DNA from: Polyangium mundeleinium
GTDB taxonomy: Bacteria; Myxococcota_A; Polyangia; Polyangiales; Polyangiaceae
Direction: 5' to 3'
DNA: 64,000 nt
Assembly (NCBI RefSeq): GCF_028369105.1
Contig: NZ_JAQNDO010000001.1
Coordinates: 5,858,501-5,922,500, forward strand
The notes below the pieces were generated by a model that ran no database searches, had not been told where the DNA came from, and saw only the letters and a program-made list of their open reading frames with translations. This document shows, in pieces, positions 9,205 through 17,497 of this stretch. The position numbers were made by a program, and so were the translations under genes. Within the stretch, counting starts at the first letter, position 1. Each line of letters opens with the position of its first letter.

Positions 9205-10250
9205 CCCTTGCGGCTGCTCGCGCCAGCTCGGCGCGCTTCTTGGCTTTGGCCCTCTCCACCACGCTCCTCACCCTCGGCCCCTCCGGCTGCGGAGGCGGAG
9301 AGCAAAACGTCGTCCTCGTGGGCGGTCGGCAAGTCGATCCCGCGGTGATCGACCGGGATCCCGTCGCGCTCCTGCCGTCGTCCCCCGTGATGCTCGGCTA
9401 CCTCGACGCCGCAGCGATGTTCCAGTCGAGCCTCGGCCCCGACGTCGGCTCGATCATCACGGCGGTCTTGCCGCTCGGGCCCGAGTCGAACTTCGTCCCG
9501 TCGCGGGACGTGACGCGGGTCTACGGCGGGATCTACGCGATGCAGGGCGCCGATTTCTGCGCCGTGATCCAGGGCAACTTCGACGTGGCCTCGATCCACC
9601 GCGCCGCCGAGGCGCGCACGAAGGTGAGCTCAGGCCTGCCCCTCGTGCGCTCGCGCTACGCGGACATGGACCTGTACACGGCGGGGAACGTGGGCTTCGT
9701 GTTGCTCACGCCGCACACGGCGCTGACAGGCAACGAGACGGGCATGCGTCGCGCGCTCGATCGGCTGCGGACCTCGGAGATCAAGCGCACGGTGCCGCCA
9801 TGGATGATCGACCTTCTGAACACGCCCAACGCAGCCTTCGCGCTCGCAGGCGACATCAGCGGGCAGGGGACCATCGAAGCCGCGACGCAGAAGATGCCGT
9901 TTCTGACAGGGCTGCAGAAGGTGCGGACGCTCGGCAATTTTCAGCCGCCAGGCATGAACTTCGCCGGGTCGCTGACCTACGCAGACGCAGGATCGGCAGC
10001 CGCCGGGACGACGAACCTCGCAGATCTGCAGAAGCTCACGGGCTTCATGGGTCTGTTGTCGTCACTCGGGCTGATGGGACCCGCGCCGCAGATGCAGGTG
10101 GCGCAGCGCGAGAACGACGTCGCATTCACGATGCCCGTCGACACGTCATTTGCGCGGTTCCTGCTGGGGATGCTCGGCGACGTCGCGAAGAAGGCGACGA
10201 CCGGGCAAGCGCCATCGAGCGGGTGGGTGTGGCCGCTGTTGACGCGGTGA
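9201..10250 (+). CDS. secreted lipoprotein of unknown function
   Basis: The 349-residue protein has an N-terminal signal with a hydrophobic core (FLALALSTTLLTL) and a lipobox ending GPSGC, so it should be an outer-envelope lipoprotein. The mature part opens with a Gly-rich linker and contains no motif I recognise. Its segments (DRDPVALLPSSPVMLGYLDA, then an alternating hydrophobic beta-rich pattern) resemble other orphan myxobacterial lipoproteins. The gene overlaps the PheA-like gene by 4 bases, so the two are probably cotranscribed, although no functional link is obvious. Confidence 0.65.
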   Translation: MTLAAARASSARFLALALSTTLLTLGPSGCGGGEQNVVLVGGRQVDPAVIDRDPVALLPSSPVMLGYLDAAAMFQSSLGPDVGSIITAVLPLGPESNFVPSRDVTRVYGGIYAMQGADFCAVIQGNFDVASIHRAAEARTKVSSGLPLVRSRYADMDLYTAGNVGFVLLTPHTALTGNETGMRRALDRLRTSEIKRTVPPWMIDLLNTPNAAFALAGDISGQGTIEAATQKMPFLTGLQKVRTLGNFQPPGMNFAGSLTYADAGSAAAGTTNLADLQKLTGFMGLLSSLGLMGPAPQMQVAQRENDVAFTMPVDTSFARFLLGMLGDVAKKATTGQAPSSGWVWPLLTR

Positions 10251-10255
10251 AGTTG

Positions 10256-10419
10256 GCGTAGCGCCGGGGTTTCACCCCGGGCCCCGTCTGGTCAACGATG
10301 GGGCTACGCTCGGCAAGCCGAGCTACGCCCCAAACCCCGGGGCTCTCCACCCCTGGACCCGGGGCCTGGGCCAGCCCTGGACCTCAGGTGCATCGACCGC
10401 GATGCGGCCGATGCAAAGG
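10256..10419. repeat. long intergenic repeat, left inverted copy
   Basis: This segment occurs again in reverse complement at 13702-13816. The outer part (10256-10280, GCGTAGCGCCGGGGTTTCAC and onward) and the inner part (10344-10419, containing CCCCTGGACCCGGGGCCTGG and GCATCGACCGCGATGCGG) match the other copy with only a few differences. Between them this copy has extra sequence that holds a separate palindrome (10300-10331). It fills the gap between two convergent genes, so it could act as a bidirectional terminator or be the end of a mobile unit. Confidence 0.85.
10300..10331. repeat. REP-like palindrome, copy 1
   Basis: The palindrome GGGGCTACGCTCGG - CAA - GCCGAGCTACGCCCC is nearly perfect and is followed by AAACCCC. 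The same element recurs at 26751-26797 and 30361-30405. Here it is nested inside the longer repeat at 10256-10419; the partner copy at 13702-13816 lacks it, so it probably arrived later. Confidence 0.8.
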
Positions 10420-10428
10420 CCCACGGTT

Positions 10429-11688
10429 TCAGTCCGAGGAAGACCAGTCCGACGCCGTCGGCGGCTGCGGCTTCCGGCGCGGCTTCTCCGGGACCGCCGC
10501 GTGGATGTCGATTCGCCGCGCGTCATCCGAGAGGCGCCACGCCAAGATCTGGAAGAGCCCCATCGCAGAGAGCCCCGTCGCCGCCACGAAAGCCATCGCA
10601 GCCAGGATCGTGCTCGTCGGCCCCTGCCACGTCGCAAACGCGCCGGGATGGCTGAGGTCCGCCATCGCGAGCTCCGTGCCAAGGCCACCAAGCACCCCGA
10701 GGCCGACGTACGTGCCAGCCCCCGTCGTCTCCGACCCCATGAACCCCACGAGCGCGGCCGCGACCACGACGAGCGCCACGAACGAGCCGATCGTCGCGAG
10801 CTCGGGCAAGAGCGCAGCCAGGCGCAGCACCGTCAGGATCACGAAGGGCAAAGCACACACGAACGCGCCGGCGAGCAGCCATCGAGCCCCGGCGTAAGCC
10901 CGGTAGCGAGCGCGGAAGAGCAGCGCCGCAGGCAAGGTCGTCGCAGCGAGCAGCCGCGCAAAGCCGAGCAGAGGCGCACTCGCGGCGATGCCCGCAGCAG
11001 GCCCGGCGCCGCCGAAGCCCACGAGGGCCACGAGCATGCCGAGCAAGAGCATGGCCACGCCGCGGTGGCGATAACTCACGCGCGTGAGCGCAGCCGCGAG
11101 CGTGACGCCGCCGAGCACGAACGACACGAGCGCGGCACCCGTACCGCCCGGACGCACCCCCACGAGCGGCAACGCGCCGAGCCCCGCAAAGCCGAGGCCC
11201 ACGGCGGCGCACCAGAGCCGCGCGGCCTGCCGCGCAGGCTCGATCGGCGCGAGGTCCTCCATGAGCGCCTCGGACGCGAGCAGCGGCTTGGCCGGCGTCT
11301 CCCGCGGGCGCTCCTCGCTCCGCGGCGAGGACGGACCAAACGACGGAGGGGGCGACGACGTGTTCGCCGAGGTCGCCGGGAAGGGCGTCGTCTCGGCGGA
11401 AGAAACGAGCTTGGGGGAAACCCCGCTCACCGCGACGCCGTCGGAGGAGGCTTCGACGCCCTCGGCCGCGGCCGCCGCGCCATCCGCGACGACGGCGAGG
11501 TCCCGAGGCTTCGAGCGTGGGGCGCTCGCGGGCGCCTCGGCGGGCTCGGCTTCGGCGTTCGCCTTCGGGGCCATGGCGGCGGTGGGGTCGCTGCGGCGCG
11601 CCGATGGCGGCGGTTCGCTGCTCGCTGTCCCGGCGGGGGCCGGCCTCGACGAAGCCGGGCTGTCCATGTTCTGCGCTGGAGAGGCCAT
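10429..11688 (-). CDS. polytopic membrane protein with Pro/Ser/Ala-rich N-terminal region, unknown function
   Basis: The roughly 419-residue protein has a disordered first 170 residues rich in Ala, Pro and Ser. After LLASEALMEDLAPIEPARQA come about eight to nine hydrophobic segments (for example WCAAVGLGFAGLGALPLVGV and VAMLLLGMLVALVGF). The tail is basic, then ends in an acidic/Ser stretch. I do not recognise a family. The start is ambiguous: ATG at 11688 leaves 19 bases after the upstream gene, while ATG at 11727 would overlap it by 20. It probably forms a two-gene operon with the amidohydrolase-like gene upstream. Confidence 0.6.
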   Translation of the reverse strand: MASPAQNMDSPASSRPAPAGTASSEPPPSARRSDPTAAMAPKANAEAEPAEAPASAPRSKPRDLAVVADGAAAAAEGVEASSDGVAVSGVSPKLVSSAETTPFPATSANTSSPPPSFGPSSPRSEERPRETPAKPLLASEALMEDLAPIEPARQAARLWCAAVGLGFAGLGALPLVGVRPGGTGAALVSFVLGGVTLAAALTRVSYRHRGVAMLLLGMLVALVGFGGAGPAAGIAASAPLLGFARLLAATTLPAALLFRARYRAYAGARWLLAGAFVCALPFVILTVLRLAALLPELATIGSFVALVVVAAALVGFMGSETTGAGTYVGLGVLGGLGTELAMADLSHPGAFATWQGPTSTILAAMAFVAATGLSAMGLFQILAWRLSDDARRIDIHAAVPEKPRRKPQPPTASDWSSSD

Positions 11689-11707
11689 CTGGATCGCCCG
11701 CGGTCGA

Positions 11708-12724
11708 TCAGGTACCGCCCGGAGCATACCCCCGGAGGGCGTCGAGCGTCGTGGGGTTTTCGGCGAAGGCGAGGCGGGCGACAAGGGTGCGGGCGAATTC
11801 TCGCACACTCTGGAAGCCTTGGGGATCCGTCCGTAACGTCGATTCGTCCATGTAGAGCCGTCGAGAGATCTCGACCTGGATGGCGTGGATGCCGCTCGCC
11901 GGAGTCCCGTAGTGGCCCGTCGAGAATCCACCCCGGTAGGGGTCGTCGTGGCGCACTGTGTAGCCGCAAGAGCGCGCGTGTCGATCCACGACATCGATTA
12001 CCGCGGCGGAGGCGGTTGTCCGGCCGCGGGTGCCCGGGACGATGTCGGCCCGGGCGACCCCGGCGCTTTCATGGCCGCGGCGGGCCTGGCTCGGCATCGA
12101 GTGGGCGCAGAGGAGGATGGCAAAGCCGAAGCGGGCGCGCTTACGGGCGAGGAGCTGTTCGAGGACGCGGTGGTAGGGGCGATAGACGAGGTCGAGCCGG
12201 CGCTCGAGCTCGGCCCGGGGCAACCTTCTCGAGAGGATGGGCTCGCCGTCCGTCGTGAGGCGCCAGATGAGGCCGCGTGGCCAGGGCGCTCGACCTCCGC
12301 CGTCGACGGCGTCGTGGTCGACGTCCTGCTCGCCGCGGTTCAGGTCGACGACGTAGCGGCTCGCGCGGGCGTAGAGCAGCGTCGCGCCTTCGGCGGGCGC
12401 GTCTTCGAAGAGGGCGTCGACGTGCAGGTCGGCGTCGCGGGCGATGCTGCGCGCGGGCGCGACGGTGAACGACAGGGTCTCGGCGTCGAGGGACAGACCC
12501 GCGTGGGGCACCTCGACGACCACGGGGGTCTCGCCCCCTTTGGGCTCGATGACCTCGAACTGGGTGCTGGGCGGCGTCGCTCCGCCGGCGGAGCGGAGCC
12601 CCCAATCGTCGTATCGGGGATCGACCACGGCGAACACTCTTACCCCATAAAGCGCCCGGCCGCAGGTGAAGCGCTCGCCGGGAGCACGGAAGGGCCTCTT
12701 GCCTCGCTCGTGCGTCCGCCCCAT
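11708..12724 (-). CDS. N-formylglutamate amidohydrolase-like (FGase family) metallohydrolase
   Basis: The protein carries the FGase-family motifs in order: EVPHAG near the N-terminus, DADLHVD, RYVVDLNR, a central LCAHSMPS, and QVEISRRLYMDE near the C-terminus. The His/Glu/Asp positions are those expected for zinc binding and catalysis. Family members deformylate N-formyl amino acids or hydrolyse related amides; no histidine-utilisation genes are nearby, so the substrate is open. The ATG at 12724 was taken because it gives 338 residues, but the first 30 are basic and unlike the family. A GTG at 12637 (VFAVVDPRYDD) is a reasonable alternative. Confidence 0.72.
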   Translation of the reverse strand: MGRTHERGKRPFRAPGERFTCGRALYGVRVFAVVDPRYDDWGLRSAGGATPPSTQFEVIEPKGGETPVVVEVPHAGLSLDAETLSFTVAPARSIARDADLHVDALFEDAPAEGATLLYARASRYVVDLNRGEQDVDHDAVDGGGRAPWPRGLIWRLTTDGEPILSRRLPRAELERRLDLVYRPYHRVLEQLLARKRARFGFAILLCAHSMPSQARRGHESAGVARADIVPGTRGRTTASAAVIDVVDRHARSCGYTVRHDDPYRGGFSTGHYGTPASGIHAIQVEISRRLYMDESTLRTDPQGFQSVREFARTLVARLAFAENPTTLDALRGYAPGGT

Positions 12725-12805
12725 GTACGAAGTTTCGTCCGCGCCACCCCCCTTGCGTTTCGCGCATTTCTTCGGCGGGGCCGGGAGCAGGGGTAGGCTC
12801 GTCGC

Positions 12806-13696
12806 GTGGACCTGCACGCCTGGGTGGACGCGTACCTGGATCACCTGCGCGTCGAGCGCGCGCTCTCGCCGCGCACGCTGGAGGCGTATGCCCGGGACCT
12901 CGCCAAACTCTGCGCTTTGTGCGAGGCGAGCGGGATCTCCTCGCCGGGGGAGCTCGACACGACGGTTGTCTCGACGTACCTCGTCGAGCTCGGCAGACAG
13001 GGGCTCGGCGCGCGTTCGGCGACGCGGCACCTCTCGGCGGTGCGGGGTTTTTCCAAGTTCCTGCTGCGGGAGCGGGCGATTTCGGCCGATCCAGCGGCGC
13101 TCGTGGAGCGGCCTCGGACGAGCCGCAAGCTGCCGAAGGTGCTCTCTGTGGAGGAGATCGGGCGCATCTTGGAGGCGCCGGATGGCCGCTCGTTCCGGGG
13201 CCTGCGCGACCGCGCGATGCTGCACGTGATGTACGCCGCAGGGCTCCGCGTGAGCGAGGTCGTGGGCCTCAAGATTGCGGACGTCGATCGCAAGCAGGGC
13301 GTCGTGTTCGCGTTCGGCAAGGGCAGCAAGCGGCGCATCGTGCCGCTCGGGGAGCCTGCGCTCGATGCGCTCGATGCGTATCTGGCTGTTCGGAAGGATC
13401 ACCCGCGCGCGGCGATGACACCGGCGCTCTTCCTGTCACCTCGGGGCAAACCGCTCACGCGGCAAGGGGTGTGGAAGCTGCTCGGCGCTTATGCGCGTGG
13501 TGTCGGCGTGACCAAGCCGAGCTCACCGCACAAGCTGCGGCACTCGTTCGCGACGCACCTCCTCGAAGGGGGCGCGGATCTCCGCAGCGTGCAGGCCCTG
13601 CTCGGCCATGCGGACATCACGACGACGGAGATCTACACCCACCTCACAGACGATCACGTCCGCACCGTGTACCGCCGATCGCATCCTCGATCGTAA
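12806..13696 (+). CDS. xerD: site-specific tyrosine recombinase XerD-like
   Basis: The 296-residue tyrosine recombinase has the full catalytic set with XerC/D spacing: Arg148 (GLRVSE), Lys172 (GKGSKRR), His242 and Arg245 (HKLRHSFATHLL), His268 (LGHADITTT) and Tyr277 (EIYTHL). The N-terminal SAM-like domain (YLDHLRVERALSPRTLEAYA) and the C-terminal tail VYRRSHPRS favour XerD over phage integrases. XerC/XerD resolve chromosome dimers at dif. The start is GTG, 81 bases from the divergent amidohydrolase-like gene. The stop lies 5 bases from a long repeat whose inverted partner is 3.3 kb away, so an element-borne role is also possible. Confidence 0.85.
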   Translation: MDLHAWVDAYLDHLRVERALSPRTLEAYARDLAKLCALCEASGISSPGELDTTVVSTYLVELGRQGLGARSATRHLSAVRGFSKFLLRERAISADPAALVERPRTSRKLPKVLSVEEIGRILEAPDGRSFRGLRDRAMLHVMYAAGLRVSEVVGLKIADVDRKQGVVFAFGKGSKRRIVPLGEPALDALDAYLAVRKDHPRAAMTPALFLSPRGKPLTRQGVWKLLGAYARGVGVTKPSSPHKLRHSFATHLLEGGADLRSVQALLGHADITTTEIYTHLTDDHVRTVYRRSHPRS

Positions 13697-13701
13697 GGTC
13701 A

Positions 13702-13816
13702 CCTCTGCATCGACCGCATCGCGGTCGATGCACCAGAGGTCCAGGGCTGGCCCAGGCCCCGGGTCCAGGGGTGGACAACCCCTGGTCGGGTCCGGGGTGA
13801 AACCCCGGCGCTACGC
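13702..13816. repeat. long intergenic repeat, right inverted copy
   Basis: This is the reverse complement of the repeat at 10256-10419, without the nested palindrome. It contains the shorter palindromes CCGGGGTGAAACCCCGG, GCATCGACCGCATCGCGGTC and CCCCGGGTCCAGGGG, so the transcript could fold strongly on either strand. It occupies nearly all of the gap between the convergent xerD and DUF4340 genes. Confidence 0.85.
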
Positions 13817-13818
13817 GT

Positions 13819-14829
13819 CTACTTGAGGATGGATCCGAGGTCCTGCTCGACCTGCTCTGCCGTCTGCTTGGGGACCTTTGCGTAGAGACGCGTGCGCTCG
13901 GTGCGTACGAAGTACTCCACGGTGCTCAAGGGATCCGTTGCTGGCACGCGGACGAGCTCGAGGAAGCCGAGCGACGAGCCTGCGGCGTACTCCACGCGGA
14001 GCACGTCCTGCTTGCCTGCGGGCTCGGTCATCACGTAGTCCGTCGGCCGTAGCCGATCGAGCTTCGCCATGAAGTTTGCTGCTGTCTCGTCCTTCTGATC
14101 GGCGGCTGCGGGATCGGCCCAGAACCGCTTGCCTTCGGGCCCGCCGCGTACGACTTGCCGCTTCTTCCCGCCGGCGCTGAGCTCTGCGGTCGAGACCTCG
14201 GCTTCCTTCCACCCGTGCAGATCTCGCTCCACGAGACGCGACTCCGCTGTGTCGAGGTCACGCACGGCGCTCCCGTCGATCACGTACGTCTCGCCCGTTT
14301 GCGGCTCGCGCACGTATCGATCGCCGCCGCCGGGCGTTGTCCCGCCCAGCACCAGCTTGCGCTCGGCGCCGCCGATCGTGACCGTGAGTGTGCCGTCGGG
14401 CTCGGCGAGACCGAACTCCGCTGCGCGATCGTCCGGGATGCGGCCGAGTGCGCGCAGGGCCTTCAGCGGCGCGAGGGACTCGACGAGCTTTTGCGCCACG
14501 CCCACGCTGACGAAGTCGGTCTTCGTCTTGCCGGCGGGCGTGGGGGGCGGCGCGCCTGCGTCGGGGGTTGCCGGCGGAGGCGCCGCCTCGCGCTCCAGCA
14601 TTCCGAGGTAGTATGCGCCGAGTTTGTCCGACTTCGTTTCGAGCGAGACCTTGCGGTTCTTGCCCTCGAAGACGACCTTTGCGACGTCGGCCGGACGCCC
14701 TGACCACACTGTCGCTTCGGTCTGCACGAGCGCCTTTGGCTGCTCGTCGCGGGTCCACACGGCCACCGCGCTGGCCGACGCCAGCACGAAGAGCCCTACG
14801 TGGACGAAGAGACCACGTCCCACGCTCAT
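13819..14829 (-). CDS. DUF4340 domain protein, last gene of the Gld-type ABC operon
   Basis: The 336-residue protein has one N-terminal membrane anchor (residues about 8-25, FVHVGLFVLASASAVAVW) and a large extracytoplasmic region of repeated beta units typical of DUF4340 (RLVERDLHGWK; GGAERKLVLGG). A Pro/Ala/Gly-rich linker interrupts it at about residue 82-97. DUF4340 proteins are regularly encoded next to GldG-type auxiliary proteins, as here. The gene overlaps gldG by 4 bases and is the 3' end of the operon. Its molecular role is unknown; a structural or substrate-binding part of the ABC complex is the likely option. Confidence 0.8.
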   Translation of the reverse strand: MSVGRGLFVHVGLFVLASASAVAVWTRDEQPKALVQTEATVWSGRPADVAKVVFEGKNRKVSLETKSDKLGAYYLGMLEREAAPPPATPDAGAPPPTPAGKTKTDFVSVGVAQKLVESLAPLKALRALGRIPDDRAAEFGLAEPDGTLTVTIGGAERKLVLGGTTPGGGDRYVREPQTGETYVIDGSAVRDLDTAESRLVERDLHGWKEAEVSTAELSAGGKKRQVVRGGPEGKRFWADPAAADQKDETAANFMAKLDRLRPTDYVMTEPAGKQDVLRVEYAAGSSLGFLELVRVPATDPLSTVEYFVRTERTRLYAKVPKQTAEQVEQDLGSILK

Positions 14830-16784
14830 GCCTTCCTCCCGGCCATGCGGCGTGCCCGCCGCGTCACGAGGAGCCCCACGCCGAAGAGGAGCGCCGGAGC
14901 CCCGATGATCGTGCCGTAGAACCAGTACGTGTCCTTCTGCTTCGTGTGCTCGATCCGCACGTCCTCGGGCGTCACGATCTCCCCGCTGAAGCTCTCGTCG
15001 CCGCCGAGCCAGCGCACCGCGTCCATGGCGAAGAGCTGGTTCGTCTCGGCCACCCCGAGCGCGAGATCGCTCAGCGCGTCCGCGTCCGCGATCACGAAGG
15101 CGCGCATCTCCTGCGGGCCCTTCACCTTGGCCTTGTCCACGCCGTCCGCGAGCGGCTTCGTCACGGCTGCGGCCAGGTTGAACGTCGCCTTCTTCTCGTC
15201 ACCGTCGATCTCGTAGTTGCCGTTCTTGTCGGCGAAGGCTGCGCCCGACGAGCGGAGGACGAAGTCCACCTTCGGCTCGGATCCGGCTTTTTTGTCGAGC
15301 GATCCGGCCACGGGCACGAGCACGACGGCGCGCTGCGAGACGCGGCTCAGCGTCGAGACCGAGGCGTGCGACGAGAAACGGTTCGAGACGAGGTTCGCCT
15401 TGTCCGACGCGTTGCGCCGCCGCGGCACGAAGAGCTGATCCGTCGTGGCGAGCACCGTCGGATCGAACGCGAGATCCGCGAGCGCCGCGAGGGGGGCGAG
15501 ATCCCCCTTCGTTTCCGGATCCAGCGCGAGCAGCAGCTTGCCGCCGCGCGCCGCGTACTTCTCGAGCGACGTGATCTCCTCGGGCAGGAATGCCTGCGAC
15601 GGGCCGAGCACCACGACGAGCGACGCGTCCTCGGGCACCACGTTCGCGAGGCCCTGCGGCATGCCGAGGTCCTTCACCACGTAGTTCTGGCTCTCCAGCA
15701 AGCGACGCAGGATCTTCGAGGTCCGACCCTCGGCCGCCGCCGCGCCCTGGCCCTCGTTGAGCTCGCCGTGCCCGACCGTGAAGTAGGCCGTCCGTTGCTC
15801 CTTCATCGCCTTGAGGAGGGCCTTCTGGAAGTCGGCGTCGAGCGTCTTCAGCTTCGCCGCCGCCTTGTTCATCTCCTTGTCGAGCGTGAGCGTCTCGCGC
15901 GTCGGCCCGCGCAGGATCACGATCACCGCGTCCTGCGTGACCTTGTTGTCCTTCGCGAGCTGCGGATTCAGCAGCCTGTCGTAGAAGCCGTACTTGAAGT
16001 TCGGCGCGCCCTTCGCGATGTCCGCGAGGTAGCCCTCGACCTCCAGGCCGACGTCGTTCATGGGCGGGAAGAACGCGCGCACCTCGACGGTGTCCGGCGC
16101 GCTCGTCACGATCTTCTTCGTCGACTCGCTCGCCTTCGCCGTGCGGAAGTACGAGAAGTCGACCTTCGCGTCGAGCTCGCCGGCCGCGTACGTGAAGAGC
16201 GCCGCGTAGGCCACCGCGAGCGCGAGCGAGAGGCCCGCGATGGTCGCCGCGCGCACGCGACGGCCCTCGACGCGGGGCGCGCGCCGCATGGGCGCGAGCG
16301 CGATCTCGCCGAACACGAGTGGCACGACCGACACGAGGATCAGGACGACCCACGCGACCGTGCTCGCCCCGTCGAAGCGGGCGCGCTTGTCCGGCGCTGC
16401 GTCGAGGATGCCGAGCATGCGCCGGCCGACCTCGGTGTTGCCCGCGAAGTAGATCCCGAGGGCCACGAGCCCGAGCGCCGCGAAGAGCGAGAGCGCGCGC
16501 TCGATCTTCCGCCGCTCCGGATCCTTCTCGGCCGACGCTTGCACGAACCGGAGCGCCGTCGAGACCCCTGCGCCGAGCACGCCGAGCCCGGAGAACACGA
16601 GCCGCCACGTCTCGACGTTGCCGAGCATCCGCTCGCCGATGAAGACGAGCACGAGCGAGCCCACGAACGCGGGCGCGAGGAAGGGCGCGTAGCTCGGCGC
16701 CGCGGGGGCCTTGGCGCCCTTGTCGGCCTTGCCTTCGGGCGCCTTCTCGGCGGCCGGAGCCGCCTCTTTCGGTTTCAGCGCCAT
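14826..16784 (-). CDS. GldG-type ABC auxiliary protein with extra N-terminal membrane helices
   Basis: The 652-residue protein is longer than a typical GldG. It starts with a Lys/Ala-rich cytoplasmic segment and about five hydrophobic helices in the first 220 residues (for example ALSLFAALGLVALGIYFAG and AWVVLILVSVVPLVFGEIAL). Then comes the GldG-like extracytoplasmic domain (VEVRAFFPPMNDVGLEVEGY; YFTVGHGELNE; DASLVVVLGPSQAFLPEEI), and one C-terminal helix (IIGAPALLFGVGLLV). The PF09822-like domain is known from Flavobacterium gliding and from transporters of unknown cargo. The gene overlaps the permease gene by 10 bases and the DUF4340 gene by 4. Confidence 0.8.
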   Translation of the reverse strand: MALKPKEAAPAAEKAPEGKADKGAKAPAAPSYAPFLAPAFVGSLVLVFIGERMLGNVETWRLVFSGLGVLGAGVSTALRFVQASAEKDPERRKIERALSLFAALGLVALGIYFAGNTEVGRRMLGILDAAPDKRARFDGASTVAWVVLILVSVVPLVFGEIALAPMRRAPRVEGRRVRAATIAGLSLALAVAYAALFTYAAGELDAKVDFSYFRTAKASESTKKIVTSAPDTVEVRAFFPPMNDVGLEVEGYLADIAKGAPNFKYGFYDRLLNPQLAKDNKVTQDAVIVILRGPTRETLTLDKEMNKAAAKLKTLDADFQKALLKAMKEQRTAYFTVGHGELNEGQGAAAAEGRTSKILRRLLESQNYVVKDLGMPQGLANVVPEDASLVVVLGPSQAFLPEEITSLEKYAARGGKLLLALDPETKGDLAPLAALADLAFDPTVLATTDQLFVPRRRNASDKANLVSNRFSSHASVSTLSRVSQRAVVLVPVAGSLDKKAGSEPKVDFVLRSSGAAFADKNGNYEIDGDEKKATFNLAAAVTKPLADGVDKAKVKGPQEMRAFVIADADALSDLALGVAETNQLFAMDAVRWLGGDESFSGEIVTPEDVRIEHTKQKDTYWFYGTIIGAPALLFGVGLLVTRRARRMAGRKA

Positions 16785-17497
16785 CGCCGCGCCTCCAGCG
16801 TCTTCGTGGCCGCGAGCAGGAAGAAGTACGTGACGGCCACGTAATAGACCACGTTCTCCAGCTTCAATACGCCGGTCATGAAGGGGAATTGCCGCTGGTG
16901 GTGCAGCGCCATTCCGGCGAGCACGCCGTTCACCGGCGGCTCGGTCACCTTCGCGACGAGCCAGAGCGTCACCATCACGGCGAGCAAGAGCCCGCCGAGG
17001 ATCGCCGCCATCACCTGGCTCCGGCTCACGGCCGACGTGAACATCCCGAGCGCGAGCGCGGCCGAGCCGAGCAGCAGGATGCCCGTGTAGCCCACGGCCA
17101 CGTGCCCGAGGCTCACCTTGCCGTTCACGAAGATGAGCAGCGGCATGTACACGCTGACCAGCGTGATGAGCGCGATCATCGCGAACGCCGCGAGGTACTT
17201 GCCCACGATGATCTCGATGTCCCGGATCGGCGCCGTGTTCAGCAGCACCAGCGTCCCGCGCTCACGTTCTCCCGCGAGAAGCGGGATCGACATGAGCACC
17301 GCCACGATCATCGTGACGCCGCTCGCGCCGTTGAAGAACTCGCGCAGCACGTCGGCCGACATGCGTGATCCGGACAGGCCGTTCGCGCTGAACCACACGC
17401 CCTCGACGAGCAGCGCCGCGGCCCCGATGGCCCAGCCGAGCAGGGATCGACCGTACGAGCCGATCTCTCTCCCCGCGACGAGCAGAGCGTTTCTCAT
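16775..17497 (-). CDS. ABC transporter permease, GldF-type
   Basis: The 240-residue ABC-2 permease has about six transmembrane segments, opening with NALLVAGREIGSYGRSLLGW. The family-typical GERERGTLVLLNTAPIRD lies between helices two and three. It partners with the ATPase encoded immediately upstream and with the GldG-type protein downstream; all three reading frames overlap by 4-10 bases, which implies translational coupling. Such systems in delta-proteobacterial genomes have no proven cargo; a link to motility machinery is known only in Bacteroidetes. Confidence 0.85.
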   Translation of the reverse strand: MRNALLVAGREIGSYGRSLLGWAIGAAALLVEGVWFSANGLSGSRMSADVLREFFNGASGVTMIVAVLMSIPLLAGERERGTLVLLNTAPIRDIEIIVGKYLAAFAMIALITLVSVYMPLLIFVNGKVSLGHVAVGYTGILLLGSAALALGMFTSAVSRSQVMAAILGGLLLAVMVTLWLVAKVTEPPVNGVLAGMALHHQRQFPFMTGVLKLENVVYYVAVTYFFLLAATKTLEARRWR

